This document shows positions 8,197 to 18,500 of a stretch of DNA of 64,000 bases, piece after piece. A program made the position numbers and the translations under genes. Below the pieces are notes generated by a model. It was not told the DNA's origin and searched no databases. It saw nothing but the letters and a program-made list of their open reading frames with translations. The stretch comes from SFTJ01 sp051871515 (GTDB lineage Bacteria > Bacteroidota > Bacteroidia > Bacteroidales > Muribaculaceae). Numbering within the stretch: the stretch's first letter is position 1; each line of letters opens with the position of its first letter. The stretch spans positions 1 through 64,000 of the forward strand of contig JBJECY010000135.1 of NCBI GenBank assembly GCA_051871515.1, written 5' to 3'.

Positions 8197-9573
8197 TCAT
8201 TTCACACCACCGCCAAGGGCATTATACACAGTTATCACGCCTTGAATGGTGGCAATGCGATTGGCAACCTGCTGCAGCTGAGCGCTGAGCAAGGTCTGCT
8301 GAGCATTGAGCACCTCAAGATAAGTGGTGCTGCCATGCTCCATGGTGAGCATTGTGCCGTCGTAAGCCTTTTGCAGCGATTCAACTTGGCTGTCATAAAG
8401 CTCGGCTTTCTTTTTGCAAGCCTGATATGAGGTGAGAGCATCGTTCACCTCAATGCCTGCATTGAGCAGCGTCTGCTGGAACTGCAACTGTGCTTCCTCG
8501 GCTTGCGCCTTGGCAATCTTCAGCTGGGCGTTGAGCTGTCCGCGTGCAAATAGCGGCTGCGTAATCTGTCCAACTGCCGACGCCAAGAATTTGCCTGGAT
8601 TCTGTATTATTGAACCTGCCTGATTGGTCCATCCGGCACTACCGCTCAGCGTGATTGACGGATAGAAGGCCGACCGTGCAGCATTGGTGGCATAGAACGC
8701 CTGTTCAACACCGCGCTCAGCAGCACGCACATCAGGACGCGCGCTCAGCAAATTCAAGGGCACACCCACGCTCAACACTTCGGGCAGATTCTGCCCGCTG
8801 AGCGTGCCGCGTTCAATGTGACGAGGCACTTGGCACAGCAATTTAGCCATAGCATATTCACAACTTGCTATTTGTGCCTGCAACTCAACTTCCGAAGCAC
8901 GCACGCCGGCAAGCGATGCCTCCATCTGCCTAACAGCAATATCATTGCTCATGCCGGCATCAACCAGCGCACGCGTCGATTCAACAGTCTTTTCCCAACT
9001 CTCGGCGGTGCAACGCGTGATGGCAAGTTGCTCGTCGAGCATCAGCAATGTGTAATAGTTGTTGGCTACCAAAGCCACCACCTGCGATTGCACAGCCTGC
9101 TGATAGTCCTTGCTCTGAGCCACAAGCGCCTCACTTTGCTTCTTGGCATTGCGCAGTTTGCCAAACACGTCAACTTCCCAGCTTGCAGTGAGCGGAATAG
9201 AATAAGCTTGTGTGGCCTTGTGACCATCAAAGCTGCTCACGCTGCCTTGCGGAGCAAGCGCGAACGATGGCAAATAAGCCAGTTTGGCTGCTTTGAGCGT
9301 GGCTTCAGCCTCAATCACACGTTGCTCGGCGGTAAGCAGGTCGGTGTTGCTTGCCAGAGCCTGCTCAATGAGGTTTTGCAAATGCACGTCGGTGAAGAGC
9401 TCGCGCCATGACATTCCTGCCAAGCCCACACTGTCAACCGACACATCGCCGGCAAGCACTTTTTCATCATACAAACCTTCGGGCACCGTGTTGACCTTTT
9501 CATATTTAGTGTAGATGCCGCAGCTGCTCATAAGCAATGCTATCAGCGGCACCATTAATCTGCTTTTTTTCAT
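8197..9573 (-). CDS. RND efflux outer membrane factor (OprM/CusC type lipoprotein)
   Basis: Outer membrane channel of a tripartite multidrug efflux pump. The product has two tandem outer-membrane-efflux repeats (roughly residues 60-250 and 260-455), rich in long alpha-helical segments such as LRNAKKQSEALVAQ. I place the start at 9573, giving MKKSRLMVPLIALLMSSCG, a clean lipoprotein signal with Cys as lipidation site. An in-frame ATG at 9594 overlaps the RND stop codon as TAATG and is an alternative start for translational coupling, adding seven residues. It is the last gene of the operon, downstream of the inner membrane pump and periplasmic adaptor. Confidence 0.93.
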   Translation of the reverse strand: MKKSRLMVPLIALLMSSCGIYTKYEKVNTVPEGLYDEKVLAGDVSVDSVGLAGMSWRELFTDVHLQNLIEQALASNTDLLTAEQRVIEAEATLKAAKLAYLPSFALAPQGSVSSFDGHKATQAYSIPLTASWEVDVFGKLRNAKKQSEALVAQSKDYQQAVQSQVVALVANNYYTLLMLDEQLAITRCTAESWEKTVESTRALVDAGMSNDIAVRQMEASLAGVRASEVELQAQIASCEYAMAKLLCQVPRHIERGTLSGQNLPEVLSVGVPLNLLSARPDVRAAERGVEQAFYATNAARSAFYPSITLSGSAGWTNQAGSIIQNPGKFLASAVGQITQPLFARGQLNAQLKIAKAQAEEAQLQFQQTLLNAGIEVNDALTSYQACKKKAELYDSQVESLQKAYDGTMLTMEHGSTTYLEVLNAQQTLLSAQLQQVANRIATIQGVITVYNALGGGVK

Positions 9574-9593
9574 AAATCTCATCTCACACATCA

Positions 9594-12500
9594 TTATTCG
9601 TTATTATTCATCTCTTCGGTGGCGCGTTGTTGCTCAAGCATCACTTGCTCGTCGGCTTCAACGTGCATTGGCTTGCGCACCTTCTCCTGCAATGTTTCAA
9701 AAATAATGTAGAACACAGGCACCACAAACACAAGTGCCAAAGAGCCCACCAACAAACCGCCAACCACACCGGTGGCAAGCGATGAGTTGCCGTTGGCGCC
9801 GGCACCGGTTGAGAACATCAGCGGCAACATACCAAACACCATGGTGAGCACAGTCATCAAAATAGGGCGCAAACGCACTTGGGCAGCCGAGTAAGCCGAC
9901 TCAATAATGCCCATGCCCTTGCGGCGGCGCTCAATGGCGTATTCGGTAATAAGGATTGCTGTCTTGGCAAGCAAGCCAATGAGCATAATCACACCGGTTT
10001 GCAGATAGATGTTGTTTTCAAGTCCAAACACATTGGCAAACAAGAACGAGCCCATCAAGCCAAACGGCACAGAGAGAATCACGGCAAGCGGCAGCAAGAA
10101 GCTCTCGTAGAGGCATGAGAGAATCAAGAAGATGAGGAACACGCACACAGCATATATAAATGCGGTGTTGCTGTTTCCGTCGTTTTGAGCCAACTCACGG
10201 CCCATGCCGCTATATTCGTAGCCGTAGCCTTGAGGCAAAACCTGTTCTGCAACCTCGGCAATGGCTTTCTGCGCCTCGCCGGTTGAATAGCCGTCGGCAA
10301 CATTCACGTTTGTGGTGATTGAGCTGAACAGGTTGAAACGGTTTTCAACCTCCGAACCCATCACATCGCGCAAGGTCACGAATTGGATTATTGGCGCCAT
10401 TTCGGTGCCGTTGCGCACCATCATATTGTCAAGGGCTTGCTTATCGAGGCGATAAAGCGGGTCACCCTGGAGCATCACACGATATACCTTTCCAAACTGG
10501 TTATAGTTGCTCACATACGAACCACCGCAATAGCTGCCCAATGTCTCAAGCACCGTTGCAGGCGAAATGCCGGCACGCTTACATTTGGCGGCATCCACGT
10601 CAATAGCCACTTGCGGGAAGTTGATGTTATATGATGAGTATGCCATGGCAATTTCGGGGCGTTGGTTGAGTGCCACAATCATCTTCATAGCGTTGGCATA
10701 GAAAGTTGACATATCACCGCCGGTCTTATCTTGCAGATTGAGTTCCAAAGCATTACCCATACCGTAACCAGGAATCATGGCAGGTTGGAACGAGAAGATT
10801 TGGGCATCCTTGATTTGCGCGAACTGAGCATTGAGGCGAGCAGCCACAGCATCGGCACTATGTTCCTTGCCCTTACGTTCGCTCCAGTCCTTAAGGCGAA
10901 TGATGATTGTGCCGTAAGACGTGCCTTGGCCCGAAATCAATCCGTAGCCCGAAACGCGTGCAGAGTGCTCAATCTCAGGAGTTTGCTCAATTATCTTCTC
11001 AACCTTGTCCATTATCTTATCGGTTTCAAGCAATGTGTTACCCGGAGAGGTGCTTATGTTCACCATCATCACACCCTGGTCCTCCTGAGGCACAAGGCCG
11101 GTCTTGGTGGTGCTCATAAACCACACAAGCAGCACGCAGGCAGCAATAGTGGCAGCCCAAACCATCCATTTATGGTTGATGAAGAACAGCACGCCACGTT
11201 TGTATTTGCCCAAAACGGCATTAAACGAGGCATTGTAGGCAGCCTTTACGCGGCCGTTGATGCTCTTTGGGCTCTTCTTGCCGTCGCTGGGTCGCATAAT
11301 CATTGCGCACAACGCCGGACAAAGCACAAGCGATGATATCATTGAGATGCCCACAGCAGTAGCCATGGTGATACCAAACTGGGTGTAGAAGATACCCGAT
11401 GTGCCACCGGTGAACGTAACCGGGATGAACACAGCCATAAACACACAGGTACAAGAGATGATTGCCATGGTAACATCGCCCATAGCCGACTTGGTTGCTT
11501 GATATGAGGAGGTGTAGCCGTTGTCAAACTTGCTCTGAACCGCCTCCACCACCACAATGGCATCATCAACCACCGTACCAATGGCAAGCACAAGAGCAAA
11601 CAATGTGAGGATGTTAAGGCTGAAGCCAAATGCCACAAGGCAGGCAAACGTGCCCACAAGCGACACTATGATTGACACCGACGGGATAAACGTACTCTTG
11701 AAGTCCTGCAAGAAGAAGTAAACCACAAAAATCACCAGTATGATGGCTATGATGAGCGTTTCAACCACATTATGAATCGAGGCAAACAAGAAGTCGTTTG
11801 AGCTCATCATGGTCACAAATTCCACTCCTTCGGGCAACGATTCGCTCATCTGCTTGATGTTGCGCTCTATGTCCTTGTTAACGGCAGTGGCGTTTGACCC
11901 TGCGGTTTGAAACACAATATATGGTGTGGCAGGCTTGCCGTCCATCTGGCTGAAGAAGCTGTAGCTCAATGTTCCCAGTTCAACTTGTGCCACGTCGCGC
12001 AGGCGCAGCACCGAGCCGTCGTCATTTGAGCGCACAACAATGTCACGAAACTCGTCAACGTCCTTCAGTCGTCCACGATATTTCATTGTGTACTGATAAA
12101 CATTCTTTGAGTTCTCGCCCAATGCACCCGTTGGCGCCACAATGTTTTGCTCGCCCAGCACCGCAGTGATGTCGCTCGGCACTAAGCCGTATTGTGCCAT
12201 CAGTTCAGGCTTTAGCCAAATGCGCATACTGTAAGTGTCGCCAAGCAGCATCACATCACCCACGCCATTCACGCGCTTGATTTGTGGCACCACGTTGATA
12301 TCCAAATAGTTGCTCAAGAATGTTTGGTCGTAACGTCCGTCCGACACAAGCGCACCAATCTGCAAAAAGCTGGTTTGCTGTTTCTGCGTGGTAACACCAA
12401 TCTTAGTCACCTCGGCAGGCAACAGACCTTGTGCCTTGCTCACTCGGTTTTGCACGTTAACCGCCGCCATATCAGGGTCGGTTCCCTGCTTGAAATATAC

Positions 12501-12776
12501 TGTAATTGTGGCTGAACCAACGTTGGTGGCTACTGATGACATATACATCATGTCCTCAACACCGTTGATGCTCTCTTCAAGCGGCATAATCACCGAGTTC
12601 ATAACCGCATCAGCGTCGGCACCGGTGTAGGTGGCTGTGACGCGCACCGTTGGCGGTGCAATATCGGGATATTGCTCCACCGGCAGCGACATGAGAGATA
12701 TCAAACCCACGGCGAAAATCAATATCGATATGGATATTGCCATCACCGGACGCTTAATGAATACATTACCTTTCAT
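9594..12776 (-). CDS. RND multidrug efflux inner membrane pump (AcrB/MexB type, HAE1)
   Basis: Proton-driven inner membrane pump, 1060 aa as expected for the hydrophobe/amphiphile efflux family. The first transmembrane helix (FIKRPVMAISISILIFAV) and the EQYPDIAPP loop are typical. TM4 carries the proton-relay pair Asp404-Asp405 in GTVVDDAIVVVEA, and PVTFTGGTSGIF-like and GAGANGNSSLATGV segments fit the family. Twelve TM helices flank two large periplasmic loops (about residues 40-330 and 560-870). The gene lies 53 bp after the adaptor gene and overlaps the outer membrane factor reading frame. The substrate cannot be told from the sequence; drugs, bile acids or detergents are typical. Confidence 0.96.
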   Translation of the reverse strand: MKGNVFIKRPVMAISISILIFAVGLISLMSLPVEQYPDIAPPTVRVTATYTGADADAVMNSVIMPLEESINGVEDMMYMSSVATNVGSATITVYFKQGTDPDMAAVNVQNRVSKAQGLLPAEVTKIGVTTQKQQTSFLQIGALVSDGRYDQTFLSNYLDINVVPQIKRVNGVGDVMLLGDTYSMRIWLKPELMAQYGLVPSDITAVLGEQNIVAPTGALGENSKNVYQYTMKYRGRLKDVDEFRDIVVRSNDDGSVLRLRDVAQVELGTLSYSFFSQMDGKPATPYIVFQTAGSNATAVNKDIERNIKQMSESLPEGVEFVTMMSSNDFLFASIHNVVETLIIAIILVIFVVYFFLQDFKSTFIPSVSIIVSLVGTFACLVAFGFSLNILTLFALVLAIGTVVDDAIVVVEAVQSKFDNGYTSSYQATKSAMGDVTMAIISCTCVFMAVFIPVTFTGGTSGIFYTQFGITMATAVGISMISSLVLCPALCAMIMRPSDGKKSPKSINGRVKAAYNASFNAVLGKYKRGVLFFINHKWMVWAATIAACVLLVWFMSTTKTGLVPQEDQGVMMVNISTSPGNTLLETDKIMDKVEKIIEQTPEIEHSARVSGYGLISGQGTSYGTIIIRLKDWSERKGKEHSADAVAARLNAQFAQIKDAQIFSFQPAMIPGYGMGNALELNLQDKTGGDMSTFYANAMKMIVALNQRPEIAMAYSSYNINFPQVAIDVDAAKCKRAGISPATVLETLGSYCGGSYVSNYNQFGKVYRVMLQGDPLYRLDKQALDNMMVRNGTEMAPIIQFVTLRDVMGSEVENRFNLFSSITTNVNVADGYSTGEAQKAIAEVAEQVLPQGYGYEYSGMGRELAQNDGNSNTAFIYAVCVFLIFLILSCLYESFLLPLAVILSVPFGLMGSFLFANVFGLENNIYLQTGVIMLIGLLAKTAILITEYAIERRRKGMGIIESAYSAAQVRLRPILMTVLTMVFGMLPLMFSTGAGANGNSSLATGVVGGLLVGSLALVFVVPVFYIIFETLQEKVRKPMHVEADEQVMLEQQRATEEMNNNE

Positions 12777-12829
12777 TTGTATCTTTAACTAAAAACTTTG
12801 TTTACTGCTTAATAAATAATCCGCTTTTT

Positions 12830-13930
12830 TTATTTCACTTTAGTGCCTTCGCGCACCAATCCGGCACCTGCCGACACAATCTCGTCGCCGGGATTCAGTC
12901 CGCTCAGCACCACATATTCGCGTCCGTCGTTTATAGCCGAAACTTCAATAAGTGTAGATTTGGCAACGCCGCCCTCGGCAACCAAATAAACCATCACTTT
13001 ATCTTGCATCTTCACCGTGGCTTCTTGCGGAATCACAATAACGTCTTTATAAACCGAAGGAATCACCACAGCACCTGAAGCACCGCTGTGCAACACACGG
13101 CCTGCATTAACAAACTCTGCTCGCGCGGTCACGCTTCCTGTTTGGCGGTCAATCACGCCGCTGATGCTCTCAATGCGTCCGGTCTGTTCATAGATTGAAC
13201 CGTCGCTCAACTTCAACTGAACCTCAGGCATATTCTTTATCACGCCGTCCATTGAGCCATATTGGCGAGTGAGAGCCAGCAAACGGTTCTCGGTCATTGA
13301 AAAATAAACATACATTCTGCTATTATCGCTGATGGTGGTGAGCGGTTGGGGCAACGAAGGACCCACCAAAGCGCCCACGCGATAAGGCAATGTGCCCACC
13401 ACGCCGGCACAAGGCGATTTCACCTCGGTATAAGACAAATCGTTGCGCGCATTCACCAGCATTGCCTCAGCTTGTGCCATCTGCGCCTTTGCCGATGCAT
13501 AACTGTTTTCAACCGTTTGCAGATTGGAGTATGAAATCACTTTCTTCTCGTAGAGCACACGACTGTTGTTAAGATTAAGCTCTGCCGTGCGCAACGCTGC
13601 CTCGGCAACCTCAACATTGGCTTGAGCTGTCTTGAGCGCCGCACGATAAGGAACCTGGTCAATCACAAACAGAACGGTGCCTTTTTGCACCACATCGCCT
13701 TCTGATACGCACATCCGCTCAATCTTACCTGATACTTGCGGCAAAATCTCAACATCTTGCCGTCCTCTAATAGTTGCCGAATAAGACTCACTGACCGTCT
13801 TGTCGGATTTCTTCACTGTCATGGTTTCATAGTTGGCAGCAGGCATCTCGCCGGACGACTGCTTGTTGCATGATGCTGACATCGCTGCAACCAACGCCAC
13901 AACCATGGTCTTTACCATTAATCGTTTCAT
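12830..13930 (-). CDS. RND efflux periplasmic adaptor (AcrA/MexA type lipoprotein)
   Basis: Membrane fusion protein linking the inner membrane pump to the outer membrane channel. The start at 13930 gives MKRLMVKTMVVALVAAMSASCNKQ, a lipoprotein signal with lipobox SASC. An in-frame ATG at 13981 is rejected because it lies inside the promoter. Domains in order: a biotinyl-lipoyl-like half (around residues 40-75, GRQDVEILPQVSGKIERM), an alpha-helical hairpin (80-150), the second lipoyl half, then beta-barrel and membrane-proximal domains. The 366-aa length is normal. First gene of the three-gene efflux operon. Confidence 0.93.
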   Translation of the reverse strand: MKRLMVKTMVVALVAAMSASCNKQSSGEMPAANYETMTVKKSDKTVSESYSATIRGRQDVEILPQVSGKIERMCVSEGDVVQKGTVLFVIDQVPYRAALKTAQANVEVAEAALRTAELNLNNSRVLYEKKVISYSNLQTVENSYASAKAQMAQAEAMLVNARNDLSYTEVKSPCAGVVGTLPYRVGALVGPSLPQPLTTISDNSRMYVYFSMTENRLLALTRQYGSMDGVIKNMPEVQLKLSDGSIYEQTGRIESISGVIDRQTGSVTARAEFVNAGRVLHSGASGAVVIPSVYKDVIVIPQEATVKMQDKVMVYLVAEGGVAKSTLIEVSAINDGREYVVLSGLNPGDEIVSAGAGLVREGTKVK

Positions 13931-13978
13931 GTTGTTACTTCTTAAATATATTTTTATAGCTCTTGAAAAATTTCGTGG

Positions 13979-14007
13979 CAAAGTTACTGATACTCAAAAT
14001 TATGCAA
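13979..14007 (-). promoter_or_regulatory. Promoter of the RND efflux operon
   Basis: On the minus strand TTG (14007-14005), an 18-bp spacer and TAACTTTG (13986-13979) match the Bacteroidetes promoter. Transcription would start near 13972, about 40 nt before the adaptor start codon. Confidence 0.65.
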
Positions 14008-14255
14008 CTTATCTATTTTTCCACAAAACTTGCTTAAACAGAGTTGCGCTCTTTAATAATCATTAAATTAACTGCACTCCGGTTAATAATGGCATCTAAA
14101 AAGCGTCAGGCATAAGCCTCTCACTCATCATCAACACCTCCAAGATGTGCACTCTCGCCATGGCTCGTGCCGGGATTGAATTTCATTTCTCACCTCATAT
14201 CAATGTTGCTGAAATTTTCATTATCTTTGTGACGAACTTAAGCAGAACAATTCAG

Positions 14256-14750
14256 ATGAAGGACTTTGCAGCAATCGATTTTGAAACAGCCAACAACTAT
14301 CGCTCAAGCGTGTGCAGCGTGGGAGTGGTGATTGTGAGAGATGGCGTGATAGTTGACTCTTTCTATAGTCTCATCTATCCCGAACCCGACTATTTCACAT
14401 ATTTCACCACACAGGTGCACGGGCTCACCCTCGATGACGTGGCAAATGCTCCGGTTTTCCCAAAAGTATGGGCGCAGATTGAACCAAAAATCCACGGCCT
14501 TACCCTTGTGGCTCACAACAGCCCTTTCGACGAGAGTTGCCTAAAGGCGGCTTTCAGGACCTATCAAATGGATTACCCCGACTATAAGTTTATGTGCACG
14601 TGCCGCGCAGCACGGCAACAGCTAAAAGGTCAGCTGCCCGACAACCAACTGCACACGGTGGCAGCCTATTGCGGCTACAACCTCAAGCACCACCATCATG
14701 CGCTTGCCGATGCCGAAGCCTGCGCCGCAATTGCTCTGAAACTGCTTTGA
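14256..14750 (+). CDS. DEDDh 3'-5' exonuclease (DNA polymerase III epsilon-like)
   Basis: Predicted 3'-to-5' exonuclease of the DnaQ-like DEDDh superfamily. The start at 14256 gives MKDFAAIDFETANN, placing Exo I (Asp8, Glu10) at the N-terminus as in the family; the upstream in-frame ATG at 14145 adds 37 residues with no homology I can see. Exo II is in LVAHNSPFDESCL and Exo III in HHHALADAEACAAIAL, supplying the catalytic His and Asp. At 164 aa it is a stand-alone nuclease domain without a BRCT or UvrC partner. Proteins of this size are common in Bacteroidales and usually annotated as 3'-5' exonuclease; the substrate is unknown. It is followed 64 bp later by a tiny winged-helix gene. Confidence 0.88.
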   Translation: MKDFAAIDFETANNYRSSVCSVGVVIVRDGVIVDSFYSLIYPEPDYFTYFTTQVHGLTLDDVANAPVFPKVWAQIEPKIHGLTLVAHNSPFDESCLKAAFRTYQMDYPDYKFMCTCRAARQQLKGQLPDNQLHTVAAYCGYNLKHHHHALADAEACAAIALKLL

Positions 14751-14814
14751 ACAATTTAGCAATTTATACTATTTATCATATATTATTAACCCACTTAAAA
14801 CCAACATTCACAAC

Positions 14815-14994
14815 ATGGAAATTAAAGAAAAAGTGCTCGCAACAATGCGTGAAGCCGGCGCTCCTCTCAATGCCGGTAAGATTGCCGAACTCAGTGGCTT
14901 AGACCGCAAAGAAGTTGACAAGGCTATGAAGCAACTCAAAGAAGAAGGCGCAATTGTGTCGCCAAAACGCTGCTTCTGGGAACCTGCAAAATAA
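14815..14994 (+). CDS. Small winged-helix DNA-binding protein (59 aa)
   Basis: A short gene encoding MEIKEKVLATMREAGAPLNA followed by a helix-turn-helix pattern: GKIAELSGLDRKEVDKAMKQ as helices 2 and 3, then LKEEGAIVSPKRCFWEPAK as the beta wing. Length and layout fit a single winged-helix domain of the MarR/IclR-like type. Single-domain proteins of this kind occur widely in Bacteroidales next to housekeeping genes. A symmetrical terminator follows eight codons downstream, supporting a real, short transcript. Function beyond DNA binding is unknown. Confidence 0.75.
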   Translation: MEIKEKVLATMREAGAPLNAGKIAELSGLDRKEVDKAMKQLKEEGAIVSPKRCFWEPAK

Positions 14995-15012
14995 AAGCAT
15001 CTAACGCAATAC

Positions 15013-15059
15013 AAAATCCCCCTCAATGATGCCACAATCAGCATTATCCGGGGGATTTT
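15013..15059 (+). terminator. Intrinsic terminator after small winged-helix gene
   Basis: AAAATCCCCC (15013-15022) pairs with GGGGGATTTT (15050-15059). The arms make it potentially bidirectional. Confidence 0.8.
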
Positions 15060-15120
15060 GCTTTATCACCCTATTCAGGAGAAATTCGGAATGTCGCTTT
15101 TTTGTCTCAACGCTCCAAGC

Positions 15121-15505
15121 TTACTTATTAGGGAAAATTCGCATCGGCTTGATGGAAAGCCTATTGCCTAACTATGTGAGAACGGCTCCTATAAGGGCAT
15201 CACTACTGTTGCCAATATGTATCTGGCACTGCTCAAAGATGCCCTTAACGAGATGCTACGTTTGCTGCAAGCTTTTCTTTTGACAATTCCGCAATGCGAC
15301 ACACCAACTATGAAGGGCATCATAAACAGTTCCTTTATGTAATGGTAGTTGCCTTGGCGCGGAAGTGGGCACCGCCACCAGTCGCGTTGACATAGTGATG
15401 AACTCCGGCAAGGCATTGTATCTTATTGAATCGAAACTCAACAAGTCAGCCGAAAGAGATTATATGAAAAGACAGGGCATCTCGGCGTTAAAGCCGAAAT
15501 GCCCT
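15121..15505 (+). pseudogene. Frameshifted relic of AAA-ATPase/PD-(D/E)XK (DUF1703-type) protein
   Basis: Peptides from different plus-strand frames line up in the order expected for the C-terminal half of the Bacteroidales AAA-ATPase-like proteins with a DUF1703 nuclease tail. They are IRIGLMESLLPNYV (15138-15179), NMYLALLKDALNEMLRLLQA (from about 15215), NYEGHHKQFLYVMVVALA (from about 15306) and VGTATSRVDIVMNSGKALYL (from about 15366). The last peptide continues IESKLNKSA, the D...ExK nuclease core. At least three frameshifts separate them and the ATPase half is absent. The relic runs into the hairpin preceding the GH2 gene. Confidence 0.72.
15475..15504 (-). terminator. Hairpin downstream of the GH2 gene
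   Basis: GGGCAT (15475-15480) pairs with ATGCCC (15499-15504), with an inner CGGC/GCCG stem. On the minus strand a short TCTTTT follows, so it could terminate the GH2 transcript, whose stop lies 27 bp upstream. Confidence 0.55.
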
Positions 15506-15530
15506 TAGTAATCTTTTAGAGTTTTTCTTA

Positions 15531-18500
15531 TCAGAAGCCCTCAGCATTAGCTGCGCTGATGGTGAAGCTACAGCTATACACGCCTGGGGTCATCTCATAC
15601 TGTGGCAACGGAGCCGGCCCGCAGCTTTGATTGCCCAAGCCACGCTGCACCGCATCAATGCAAAGCACCACTTCAGCCATACGGTTGGCACTCAATTCGT
15701 GGTGGTGACGCATATCGTTCCACAAAGCGCGGTCGGTGAAATGCAAAGCCGAGAAATTAAATGGATTTTCGGCAACAAACTTCACACCATAGCCACCATT
15801 ATCGGTGAGTTGCAACCAACGCACATCTTCGCGGTTGCCCATGGTTTGTGTGCGCACATATTCTTCTTCCATTCCCTTCACGGTGGTGTTATACACGCCC
15901 AAATAAGCCGATGCCTTACGGTCACGATAGTTCTCCCACGGTCCACGGCCATAGTATCTCACATTTTCATATAACGGTCGTAACGAGGCTGTTAGTCCCA
16001 AACGGGGCACACGATAAGCCTTGTCGCTTAGATTAAACTCGGCATCAACTTTCACACTGCCGTTGGCAAGCACGGTGTAGGTGGTGGTATAAGCATACTT
16101 GTCACCTCGCTTATTATTAAGAGTTGCCTCACACTTGGCTATGAGCTGATATCCACCGTCAACAGCAACGATGCTGCAATCCTGAAGCTTCACGCTGCTC
16201 TCGCACCATTCACGGCCATCATTGTTGATTGAGCGATACCAATTGAATGTGAATCCCTTGCCGCCGTAAATCAGTTCGCGGCCATTGAGCACCAACGAGG
16301 TCATCTCGCCTTTATCCTTATTGAAGGTGACGCACAGGTTCTCAGCCTCAAAGGTCACAAGATTCCCGGCTTCGCTTTTTGTCACTTGCGCGCCAGCCGA
16401 CATAGCCACGCAAGCCTTTTTGCTGCCTTGGCTCAGGAGCAATTGTTCGCTTGCAAAGTAGTGGCCCTCTGGAACCCAGTTCTCAGCATTGTTTTTCACA
16501 AAATAAAGGTTCAAAGCATATTCGGCGCCATCGCTGAAATCGGTGTTATACGGCACTGCTACTGTTACGCTTTGGTTTTCACCTGCCTTAGGCAGCGACA
16601 CCACTCCATGCTGAGCCACCTCGCCATTACGAAGCAACTGCCAACGCATGCTAAATGCATCGAGCGTCAAGAAGTCATATTTGTTTTTCACCACCACACT
16701 GCCGGGAGTATTCGATGCTTTAACCTCAATATATTGATAAACCTTTTTCACTTCCATCAGTTTAGGAGTGACGTGCCTATCGGGAGTAACGATGCCGTTG
16801 CAGCAGAAGTCGTTTGAATTAGGCTTGTCGCCAAAATCACCGCCATAGAAATATTCGTTCTGGCTGCCGTCATGCTTCACCAAACCTTGGTCAACCCAGT
16901 CCCAAATGCAACCGCCAATCATACGTTGCGAATGGTTTTCTATGTAGTCCCAATACTCAGGCAAGTTGCCAATTGAGTTACCCATTGCGTGAGCATATTC
17001 GCACAAGAAATATGGCTTTTTACGGTCGGCTTTGTCAAACGATATCATATTATCAACCGAGGGATACATGTGCGAGTCGATGTCGGCAAGATTGTTCTTA
17101 GCCTCATAGTGAATCATGCGAGTGGGGTCAATGTCGCGTGCAGCCTTATATAACTCGTCAAAGTTCTTACCGCCGCCGCACTCATTGCCCAACGACCAGA
17201 ATATCACACTTGGGTGATTCTTATCACGCTGCACCATGCGCACCATGCGGTCAACCATGGCAGGTGCCCAATTGCTTTTGTTTGAGATAGAGCTGTTGCC
17301 GTGACACTCCACGTCGGCCTCATCCATCACATACAAGCCATAGGCATCATAGAGGGCATACATACGGGCATCGTTGGGATAATGCGACGTGCGCACGGTG
17401 TTGATGTTGTTGAGTTTCATCAACTCAATGTCTTGTTTCATCGACTCAACCGGAATTGCTTTTCCCAACACAGGGTGAGTGTCGTGGCGGTTTACGCCCT
17501 TAAACAGCACCAACTTGCCATTGATATAAACCTTATTGTTTTTCTGTTCAATGTGTCGGAATCCGTAGCGGTTGCTTGTGGTTTCAATCACATTGCCTTT
17601 GGCATCCTTCAACGTGAGCACAAAGGTGTACAGATTGGGCACCTCAGCACTCCACAATGCCACTTGATTGGCAATATTGCCGCTGACATCCACTGTCACA
17701 GGTTTTTTGCTGCCCACCGATGGCACAACAGCTTGCTCGGTAGCCACCACGCGATTGTTGGCATCAAGCACCTCAACTTGCAATTGCAGATTCTTATAGG
17801 TCTTGTCATAGGCCTTAATCTGCGTCTTCACATTGAAACTTGCTTTGGTAAGGTTGTCACTCAAACGGTCGGTTATTTGGAAGTCGCGCACGCGCACCTT
17901 GTTGGTGGCATAGAGATATACATTGCGATGTATGCCGCTCAAGCGGAACATATCTTGGTCTTCAAGATACGAACCATCGCTCCAGCGATACACCTCGCAC
18001 GCCAAAGTATTGTTGCCCGGGCGCAGATATTTGGTGACATTAAACTCAGCATCGTTGTTGGCTCCCTGAGAGTAGCCCACTTGTTTGCCGTTAATCCAAA
18101 CATACATGGCGCTATAACAGCCGTCAAAGTGCAAAAACACCTCTTTGCCCGTCCACTCTGGCTCAATGGTGAATGTGCGCAGATAAGACCCAACCGGATT
18201 GGGTTCTTTCTCTATTGTCCATCCTTCAACAGGCTCAATAAACGGCGGACGGTTGTTGTGTGGATAAACCGTATTGGTGTAGATGGCGGTGCCAAAGCCA
18301 AGCATCTCCCATGATGATGGCACCGGTATCGTTGTCCACGATGATGCATCGAACCCTTCCTTATAGAAATCAACGGGGCGTTTTGATGGACGGTCAACCC
18401 AATTAAACTTCCACATGCCACTCAGCAACTTGAAGTTGCTTGCTCGAGGAAACTCCCACGGCTGTTTAAACGAGGGGTCATTGCGTAAACTCTCGCTCGA

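Noticed and set aside
10731..11336. A 201-codon plus-strand frame inside the RND pump gene
   Set aside because: Antisense shadow of a clear AcrB-type gene.
17301..18314. A 337-codon plus-strand frame opposite the GH2 gene
   Set aside because: It mirrors the well-supported GH2 coding sequence; composition is biased to His, Ile and Val as expected for antisense of this codon usage, and no motif is present.
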